DNA of 64,000 nt from Moringa oleifera (lineage: Eukaryota; Streptophyta; Magnoliopsida; Brassicales; Moringaceae), in NCBI GenBank assembly GCA_021397835.1, contig JAJFZO010000786.1:370652-434651 (forward strand), written 5' to 3'. Positions 55,690 through 64,000 of this stretch are shown here, piece after piece; the first letter of the stretch is position 1, and the number at the start of each line of letters is the position of its first letter. Made by a program: the position numbers and the translations under genes. The notes beneath the pieces were generated by a model. That model saw nothing but the letters and a program-made list of their open reading frames with translations. It was not told the DNA's origin and did no database searches.

Positions 55690-56061
55690 AATAAAACATA
55701 AATATTTTTTATGACGGTTATAAAAACCGTCATAAAAAGTGCACTTTTCTTTTAGTCACAAAAATCGTTGGTAATAAATAATTATTTTTAATGACGATCG
55801 CAAAGACCGTCGTGATATCATAAATATATTTTATGATGGTCTATTATGGACCGTCATAGGTTTTTTATAACGGTCCATTATAGACCGTCATTAATACTTT
55901 AACTTTTTAATGATGGTTAAAAATTATCAAGAATTTATGACAGTCTTTTAGACCGTCATAAACTTTCTATGTCATCACTTATAATGACAGTTCCCTGAAC
56001 ATCATAAAAATCTTTTTATGACGGGCATTGCTCATCATAAAAAGTTTGTTTTCTTGTAGTG
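55690..56061. repeat. 3' subterminal repeats and terminus of CACTA A
   Basis: At least ten GACCGTCATAAA / TTTATGACGGTC variants lie in both orientations, ending in TTTGTTTTCTTGTAGTG. Confidence 0.85.
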
Positions 56062-56064
56062 TAT

Positions 56065-59000
56065 ATTCTGACATTGGTTACACGTTTACCGATTTTAATC
56101 TCTCTTTAAATCATAAAGTTTACAAATGCTTATCATGATATCAAATACTTATTAGTTACTCATAAGGAGAAAAATATATATTTGACATGAAGAAAATCAT
56201 TGTAATTATACCATTTATTTTGAGTTGTAATAAAAATTGATAGCCAACTATGAAATTAGTTGGGAATAATGATGAAACTAATGAGTAACTAAGATCAAAT
56301 CCACCCTAATAGAATATTTACATGATAACTATGATCTAAATTTAAACAATCCCAATTATTACCATTTTCATCTTGACCTATATAATTTCACATAAATTAT
56401 CATAATTGCTTATTTGTTATAACCGTATAACATGAAACAAAATTATATTGTTTGACTCAAATAATCAAATAATATAATTGTAACTCTTTACATGCGAGCT
56501 ATGGATATCTAATTAAATTATGTAATCATAGATGATATGATACTTTAATAGTAAGGATGAATTTTATTTATTGAATATGGTTATTCATTTATCAACAAAA
56601 TTCCTTACAAAATCAAGTTTTTATATCATGCTTGGCTAATGATTGAGTGATTAGTAAATGAGATTTGAAAATAAATCAAATAAACCTAAAGAGTTGAATA
56701 ATGCAATTTATTATCGAAATTAGATCAATGTATGTCCCAAATTGTTTAGACATTACCACGAAATTTGGCAAAAGACCCTTAAATTATTTTGCTAGTGACA
56801 TGATTTGCCCTCACATGTTAAGAAATCTCAACCTAGTTATCTCGAGAAGTGCGTGTAAGTATGACGTTTATTGAGAACCCATTAGAATAATCAAATTTAG
56901 TATCAATATAGTGATGAATATTTATTCATCTATAATTTCATGGTAAAACATTTTTCTTATGGTTATTTTTTATATATATTACTGACAAAGGACATTAATT
57001 TTCAAACTTTTTTCACCTTGATATATAAACAATTTTCTAGTTTCTATTATCTTCATCATGTTAAACAATGTAGCTGATTAGGAATATTTAAAATTCTGGA
57101 GATAATGCCTCCATCATCATTTAGATATCTTTCATAAAATTTTGCAATGTTAACCAAAGATGTATACCCTATTTTTTAGTTTATATTATGCATACACTAT
57201 GAATGTTTGACATATCATGGTCTATATTATATAGATCATTAAATTTAGTTTAATCAATATATATGTATATTGATGCATCTGTTGCATCTTTGTTTTGCTC
57301 ATACTTAAATACTTCGATTATTTATAGATTATTCAAGTAGTTTTTCATCAATAATTTAGTTTAACGTAATTGTAAATGCTAATATAGGGATTTATTAATA
57401 TCTGAGTGTTTTGGAGGTGTTAATCCTTTTATTTAAATTGGTTCCATCAAATTTATGTACTAATATAAACTAATGATAAATTAGTTAGTGTTAGTTATCG
57501 ATTAAACTAATGAATGAACTGATACAGGCTTAATTAATATTAGTTATATGGGTACAAATATTGATCCTAATTAAATATAGGTCTATCAGGATTATATCTA
57601 TATATTTGATGGTTTATAACCAAGCCATCGAAATGTAGCTAATTAGATGCCCATTATGCCATATTAATTCTCTAATTTGAAAGCATAGGCAGCTGATGTT
57701 TTTTTATTTGAAAGATAATTTATTTAATTCTTTTTTAACTAACTAGTAGATAAATAGAAATTCTTCCTCGACATTACCATATTAGCAAGATTATCAAAAT
57801 CAATATTAAACTTCATGCCTCACACTTGACAATTTATTTTGTTGGTAAGATTGGTAACAAATACATATTTGGTAACAAAGGCAAGTGAAATTGATCGTTT
57901 CATGGACATAACACATCATAACTATGTTTTTAAAGGAAATTTTGATTAATACATATACTTATTTATTGGCAAGGACTAATTGGGTGTGAAATATCAAATA
58001 ACTTATTTAACCATCAAGGCTTAGTCATTTAGACCTTTGAATAAACAATCAATGGTTGAATTATGTCAAACTGAACTAATATAGCCAAAAAAGGATGAGT
58101 TTACATAATTACACTTACTTGAATAAACTATTTAGGGTATAGCCGAATTATAATTGGGCTATAAAGTTGAATATTAGCTAAGCAAAATAACCATTAAAAA
58201 GAGAATGGGTTGACATATACAAACTAGTTTGCTATAATTATAAATAAAACAAATCCATGACCACAAGAAGATAGCCCTAGATATTATCATTTGTTTATAA
58301 CATAAATCTTTGTCTATTAGGAAAAAACAATTATTAGTTTATAATCAATTGTTAATTCACATCATTGGTATAGTTATATGTTTTTAATTTTAATGTTACT
58401 TAACATATATAAATATATATATCACCTATGTTTTCAAATCAAAGAAGTGATTTCAATAACCCTTGTACACTTAACATGAGAGTGGATAATACAACAAGAC
58501 CAAGATGTCCTAAACCCCTTCAAATAAGTTATTTTTCATGAATTAAATTGAAATAGCCAAATCTAGTTACCAAAAATTATCGAAATTCATATCTATTTAA
58601 ATTATACCAGATATGCCAATAATCAAATCATGATTTATCAAACTCATCTAAATAAATAAGTGATAAATTAGTAAGTATTAATGACTTGTACTAACATTAT
58701 CTTCTATTTTTATGTTACCATAATTAATGGTTGTCACTGCCATTAGTTATAAAATGATAATAAATCAAATTTATGCTACTTGTTACAACCATTGAAATCA
58801 CAAATTAGAATGGTGATTAAATTATATGAACCTATCATATCATCCTTGATATTTAGTACCTCAAGGATAAATTCTTAATATGGCTCACTTGCACCTAAAA
58901 ACTCATTAACATTGATATATAAAAAAAATCCAGATATGAGTGACAAGTATGGGATATCCTCAATTGAGATATAAATTAACCTAAGAACTAACCTACAAAA

Positions 59001-60065
59001 TAAGTAATATAGCTTATAGCTTAATTATAGGATATCCTAGTGAAAAAAATGATCAATTATACTAGCTTAGCATTGTATTATGGCATATTGGCCAAGGTAT
59101 ATCTAGCTGTAAATACAAAACAACATTTAAGTCATAATTAGTAGATATATATGAATTAGTAAATTTACCAAAAAAATTATAATTGACATCTTTAATATCA
59201 TGAGATTTTAATATAATGCCTATTTAACCTAATACAATTAATCCCATCAAATCTAAGTCAGTCAATAGTATTATTGACCATTGTTTTTTTTTTTTTTTTT
59301 TTTTTGCATACAATTGTATGAATTTCTATATTTATGATTTAACGAAACTATTAAAGGCAAGTTGATTAATATATCACTAGGTTATAGTGGTAGGTGAGAA
59401 TTAAGATTGTACAAATAGTGCCAGTAGGAGAATTTTGAAACTAATTTTGATATCTATCAATTATAATGTCTATCGGACATATTTGTATAGCTGAATAAAT
59501 ATGAAACTAAATTTTACTAAATTAATGAACATGAGACTAAATTAAATTATCTCATTTAATTGTTTTAATATATATATTCAAAATGATAAACGATGATGGC
59601 GATGATGAAACAGGCTAAAATGCATATGACTCATATGGGATGAGTCAAACATATGTGTATATGTTGATTCATTAATAAAATTAGGTCAAAATTTGAGCTC
59701 AGGTAGTTTAATTATGACCTAATTCATACATTTCATAAACTCTGTAGTTTTCCACATCAACATTGCATACTTTCCTATGAATAAACAATGGTAAAAATTA
59801 TTAGGCACATAGTTAATTGTAACAATGACCCTATTGATTATGAATTTATTGTCAATAAGATAAGATATGCTACCATCACTAACCGAGATTCCTCTAAAGA
59901 TGAGTTACTAGCTCATCTTGGGTCATCCAAAAATTATACTTTTCTTTAACCTTTGTTAGAAGTGAGCACCACCTGACTTAAAAATAAATCGTGATCGCTG
60001 GTTGAAGCACCATCACCCATTATTATTTTTAATATGTATATTATTTGTCTTTGATAACCATTCCA
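56065..60065. other. AT-rich DNA between CACTA A and CACTA B
   Basis: Four kilobases without a supportable gene. The part 58500-59300 is a diverged direct copy of 42000-43300. A run of 25 or so T at 59284-59308 could mark the tail of an old retroposed sequence, but nothing coding is attached to it. Compatible with decayed, unclassified repeat DNA. Confidence 0.5.
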
Positions 60066-60068
60066 TTT

Positions 60069-60440
60069 CACTACAAGAAAACAAGCCTTTTATGACGGGT
60101 AATGGCTATCATAAAAAAACCTTTTTACGACGATCAAGAAACTGTCATTATAAGTGATGATATATAAACTTTATAACGATCTAAAAGACCATCATAAATT
60201 CTTCACAATTTTTAACCATCATTAAAAAGTTAAAGTATTAATGACGGTCTGTGATAGATTGTCATAAAAAATTTATGACGATCCATCCTAGACCGTCATA
60301 AAATATATTCATGATATCATTACTGTCTTTGTGACTATCATTAAAAACAATCATTTATTAATGACGATTTTTGTGATAAAAGAATATGCACTTTTTATGA
60401 CGGTTGTTATGACCGTCATAAAAATATTTATGTTTTATTA
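60069..60440. repeat. 3' terminus and subterminal repeats of CACTA B
   Basis: The perfect terminus is followed by about ten TTTATGACGGTC / GACCGTCATAAA variants in both orientations, collinear with C (21630-21975) and the inverse of A (55690-56061). Confidence 0.85.
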
Positions 60441-61219
60441 TATATTTTGGATTAATTAATCACAAATTTTTTATAATTTTAGTTAATTAATTAATATTTG
60501 TCATATTTTTTTGCAATTATAGTCAAACAATACAAAAATATCAAACAAAAAATTACATATATTTATAACTACAACTATTATCATTTTACAAAATATAATA
60601 ATATTAAGTATAAAAATAAACAAAATAACTACAAATTAAATTATACAATATGTCATCTTCACTGCTCTGTTCTATCATTACATTAAAAAAAAAATCCAGT
60701 GAATTAGATGTGTCACTCTTGCAATAGTTATAGAAAAGATACATTATTATGTCAGCTCTATTTAACATATAATTCATTTACATATCAAAATAAATAAGCA
60801 ATTGTAATAAAGCTTAACAATCAAACATAATAAAAGGTTGAAAATGCATCTAGATGTCAAAAATATAACTTCTTGCAACTCATAAGGTATATATTAATCA
60901 TAATATAGTTCCCTACATCTAGATATTAAAAGTGTAACTTCTTGTAATGCAACAATAAGTGCAAAAATTAACTGATCATGAACATATTTATTTCATATGC
61001 ACGCTTGAATATTTTTACTTGTTCTTTGCTTTACCAACTTCTTAAAGATGACCTTTATAGAATTCTCAATAGAATTGGCAAAGAACTCAACAGGATTAGT
61101 AGATGGCTCAATGAATAGAATGGGTAGAGCACTCAATGAATAGAATTAGTCCCTCATACTTGAATTTAACCAAGCCAAACAACACATAATTAAAACACAA
61201 CCATTAATGAGCCAACAAG

Positions 61220-62270
61220 GATTACATACCTGGCTATGATAGTAATTGTTATACATGCATAGCCCATTCACCACATACTTCATTAATTTATTCATTACTA
61301 TATGTATCCTTACCATTGAACTTTAAGATTAAAACACAAAAGAAGACAACATAATCAATTTGATATTATTAATAAATACGAAACATTTAATATGTAAATA
61401 AAATAAATAATATGACCTTCTCACAAAGAATTTTTGGATCTTCAATTATTTCCTTCATAAATCGAAGCACAAAATAGCCACATTCTATACCACTTCTTTG
61501 AATCGGTGCCTATATGTGTAGAAATATAATCATTAACACATATTATTTTCAATATTATTAGTAATGATAAAACAAAATGAACTCACTTGAATTCGTTGCC
61601 ATGTAATATTTGATCTTACATGAAACATTTGAAAACCCTTATATCATTAACCAATAAACATTTGACAACATGTAGTATTTAGAATTAATAATGAACCAAT
61701 AAACAAAAGACATAAAGTAAAACTTGTACTCACATAGTCATAATTTTTTCAAGATCAAGTCCTACTTCATGACCCAAAGAATCTAAATGAGACGCTATTC
61801 ATGATGCCATATCAATAACCACTAATTCCCAATGAAATCTATTCGTAATAAGAAAAACAAAAGATGATAAATAGTCAAATGAGATATGTCTTGGTAAAGC
61901 AATTAAGAGAGAAATTTCTTACTTTGGATTGTTAAGGCATGAAAAGAATATGGTTTGAATGTGCTTTTCCTAACCGCTCAACAATATGTCACGCTTTATC
62001 TTTTAACCTACTTTCATTGTTTAGTCCATCAGAGAGTGAGACAATCACAGGATTGATGAAGCCAAATTGTTTCAACATTTTCGTATCCTTCAAATTAGCA
62101 TGTAGATATATGAAAGTAAACAAATTGAAAGTTAAATCATATAAACGTAGATATTGAAATAAACTGATATTGAAATTTTGTCTCAACTGATATACAAACA
62201 AATGCTAGTTCCTCTCAGTTCTTTTTTTTTTTTTAAATCATGATAGAGTAATCTTCTGAGCCAAAATAGC
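61220..62270 (-). pseudogene. Ulp1-like (C48) protease exons of CACTA B
   Basis: Minus-strand exons are, in order, RYLHANLKDTKMLKQFGFIN then PVIVSLSDGLNNESRL (62110-62000), APIQRSGIECGYFVLRFMKE then IIEDPKILCE (61520-61425), and a last exon at about 61325-61235 matching SGKDTY..EEINE in A. The FGFINP text fits the substrate-side strand of Ulp1-like enzymes and ECGYFVLR holds the Cys. The His-Trp segment should lie between 61990 and 61560, but it is not readable. Splice sites flanking the Cys exon (TATAG before it) are conserved with A. Confidence 0.7.
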
Positions 62271-62299
62271 AATAAAATGGATAGTAGAAAACATCATCA

Positions 62300-63650
62300 T
62301 CAAATCTTGCTATAACTTCATTTCACATATTAATCACCAATGGATAAGCTACTTTTGTAAACTGCTATAGAGCTTGCTCAGAAATGAATCCCACTTTTTT
62401 ACTGATTTCCTTTTCCTTTGTCTCCAAACATGTGACAATAATAAATTTCAAAAGAAAAATAATTTTAACATAAAAAGAAACAATGATAATATACCATAGC
62501 TAAAATTGTCTCATACCTCCTTAACAATATGAGTAGAAACCAAGTATTTAGGCTAACTTACATGATGACCCATGCATCTTTAACAAATATAAGATATTCA
62601 TCCTCATTTTTAATAAGTAGTTGAGTACCTTGACTAAATATTTGATCAACGAAAACCATAAAATTGGCACAAGAACCATCAATAATAATGCCCATTCCAA
62701 TAACATTTTCTAGTGTATCCACTGCTAATTTACATAGAACACCCTATTCATAAAAAAAAATGAAATTATTAATTATAATTAAGAGTAAAAAAACAATGTC
62801 TATAGCATTAAACAAATAAATAAATACCTTCATTTTCAAATCTTCATAAAAAACATCGCGAGAATCCTTCATAGGCATTGATGAATCGAGTTTTTGTATC
62901 TTATTGGAGCTATGACCTTCAAGTTGTACAACACGTGAATGTGTATCTATGCTTCCTTAAGTCAATAACAATAGTTTCTACTCTATGTTAGCCAAGCGAG
63001 CTTCTAGATATGCTACCTTATTAGGAGTAGAAAAAAAGAGCAAAGGAGTGATAAACTTTTCAACTCCTCTAACTTAACCCCCATGCTCATTAGTACCAAG
63101 AGCTTTGCTTAAAATGTCATCATTGCCTGAGAATGTAATGGTACCAGCTTTTGACTGCTCCATTAACTCATCCTATAATAATCCATGCCAAATTAAGTAT
63201 AAATTACATATAAATCAATTTTCTAGTTTTATAAGCTATTTTTCATGATTTGCATGCAATAAACATAAAATATTGCAATTTAACTTTAAATGTGTCAAGA
63301 AAATTAGCCGAGAAGAAAAAGAAAGAATACTTTCTATCTGGGTGTCTTCGTTCATAAACCAAGAAAAAGTGGCATTTCAGTTGGTTAGACTATAATGTCT
63401 TACTACTTAAATAATATTCCCTTACTGCCTCATTGTCTTCTAACTTTAGCAAACAATCTTATAAAGACAAGATTTCTAATGTTTATGTAAGATTCATTAC
63501 AAAAAAAAAAAAAACTTACAATTTTTTCAATGATAGGCATCATTTCTGGTGCATAATGTCTTTCTTTATCTTGTCACGCTAGCTTCCATAATTCACTACA
63601 ATCAATCTCTTCTTCTATCTTGAGTTCTGCTTTCTGTAAAGATGGAGTAA
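62300..63650 (-). pseudogene. Second-protein (Transposase_24/En-Spm-like) region of CACTA B
   Basis: Reading leftward from 63640, the minus strand gives ELKIEEEIDCSELWKLA, stop, QDKERHYAPEMMPIIEKI. It continues at 63180 with TFSGNDDILSKALGTNEHGG, then RGVEKFITPLLFF. At 62940-62560 come RVVQLEGHSSNKIQKL, CKLAVDTLENVIGMG and KNEDEYLIFVKDAW. This order (LW..AR..K.G.Y, then GxxDIL..ALG..EH.GRVRGVG, then CKLA) is the usual one for the second protein of plant CACTA elements, which binds subterminal repeats. Introns separate the blocks. At least two stops interrupt it. Confidence 0.65.
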
Positions 63651-63699
63651 CAAATTAAAAATTAGAAAAAATGTATCTTAAAATCGTCACAAAGAATGC

Positions 63700-64000
63700 A
63701 AAAATTAGAAAGTTACCAATTTATGCTTTAAAGTGCACTGTTAAATGCATCACTATATCGAAGAAAACAAGGTGGAAAGCATTTTTCAAATAAGCAAAGA
63801 GTTACCACCAAATCTTGCTGTACTTTAGTTTTAAGACATCCACAACCTTACTACATAAAGCATTAAAGAAGAAGCAAAATCTCATGATTGCATATCCAAC
63901 ATGGTTTGACAAAACTGAGCGAATAGCCAATGGTAGAAGTTATTGAATAAGGGCATGACAATCATGAGACTTAGGACCTTGAATTTTCATATCTGTCATT
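63700..64000 (-). pseudogene. TNP2 transposase C-terminal part and DUF4218 of CACTA B
   Basis: From the window edge leftward, the minus strand reads KIQGPKSHDCHALIQ, stop, LLPLAIRSVLSKHVGYAIMR, then FFFNALCSKVVDVLKL, then FFDIVMHLTVHF. This is the LKSHDCHxLMQxLLPxAIR landmark at the end of TNP2 and the SFFDIMVHLTVHL start of DUF4218. It matches the same region of G at 26310-26560. The N-terminal two-thirds lie outside the window. The stop in place of Gln in LIQ/LLP and a gap in DUF4218 suggest it is inactive. Confidence 0.8.

Larger units (their letters stand above)
52388..56061 (+). mobile_element. CACTA element 'A', deletion derivative
   Basis: The left end is CACTGCAAGCAAAACTG. The right end, reverse complemented, is CACTACAAGAAAACAAAC. 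The flanking triplet is TAT on both sides, a perfect 3-bp CACTA target duplication. GACGGTC-type subterminal repeats lie at both ends. At 3.67 kb it lacks any TNP2 and keeps only fragments of the Ulp1-like gene next to its 3' end. The 5' 0.8 kb matches C and the 3' 1.7 kb matches B and C. It can only have moved using a transposase from a longer relative such as B. Confidence 0.9.
60069..64000 (-). mobile_element. CACTA element 'B', 3' half (continues past the window end)
   Basis: The left terminus CACTACAAGAAAACAAGCC is perfect for the family, with GACGGTC-type repeats just inside. Genes read leftward on the minus strand. From the right edge they are the end of a TNP2 transposase with DUF4218, a second-protein region, an Ulp1-like protease, and the 3' flank. 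The first 2.2 kb match A and C. Unlike A, it retains transposase sequence, so it represents the long form of the family, though stops are visible. The 5' end lies outside the window. Confidence 0.85.

Noticed and set aside
59284..59308. Poly-T run as the tail of a second LINE
   Set aside because: No LINE coding text or target duplication could be found beside it, so only the run itself is reported.

Overview
The window looks like transposon-dense, AT-rich nuclear DNA of a flowering plant, probably heterochromatic. The evidence is a plant-type set of CACTA (En/Spm-like) elements, an L1-type LINE, a short Ty3/gypsy-derived LTR element, a decayed copy of plastid DNA, a decayed 26S rDNA copy, and a fragment of a VIN3-like (plant PHD finger) gene. 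I see no intact host gene. Almost every coding similarity is broken by stops or frameshifts. The species cannot be named from what is visible.

Layout, left half. A TNP2 transposase fragment (1-560) runs in from the left edge. A complete but dead CACTA element, 'D' (2523-11174, genes on the minus strand), carries TNP2, DUF4216, a coiled-coil second protein and an internal AT-rich array of about 142-bp units. Gene-free AT-rich DNA follows, then a tandem array of about 290-bp units ending in a CACTA-like terminus (14.77-15.82 kb), then a gag-like remnant of a gypsy-type element (16.3-18.1 kb). A 1.8-kb LTR element (19227-21031) has matching LTRs, a primer binding site and a perfect 5-bp target duplication.

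Middle. The two ends of a third CACTA element, 'C', lie at 21630 (3' end) and 38684 (5' end), so its 17 kb is a nest. Inside are a second CACTA with TNP2 and Ulp1-like genes on the plus strand ('G', ending at 29717), a truncated relative of D ('D-prime', 29718 to about 32270), about 1.65 kb of unusually GC-rich tandem repeats, and an antisense 26S rRNA pseudogene (34105-36365). The GC-rich repeats may be the rDNA intergenic spacer that arrived with the 26S copy. Immediately right of C is a plastid insertion: rpl33, rps18 and rpl20 in plastid order, joined to a piece of psaA.

Right half. A near-full-length LINE (43337-51885, minus strand) has a 10-bp target duplication and a poly-A tail. It is split inside its zinc-finger region by a CACTA-like element 'E' (44193-47489) that carries two exons and an intron of a VIN3-like PHD-finger gene, a transposon-captured host gene fragment. 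Then come a deletion-derivative CACTA 'A' (52388-56061, TSD TAT), 4 kb of featureless AT-rich DNA, and the 3' half of a longer relative 'B' (60069 to beyond the window end). A, B and C are one family: they share terminal sequence, subterminal GACGGTC-type repeats and an Ulp1-like protease gene next to the 3' end.

Nothing here forms a working pathway. The window is best read as layered insertions: host DNA, then LINE and CACTA elements, then insertions into those, with gene, rDNA and plastid fragments trapped among them.
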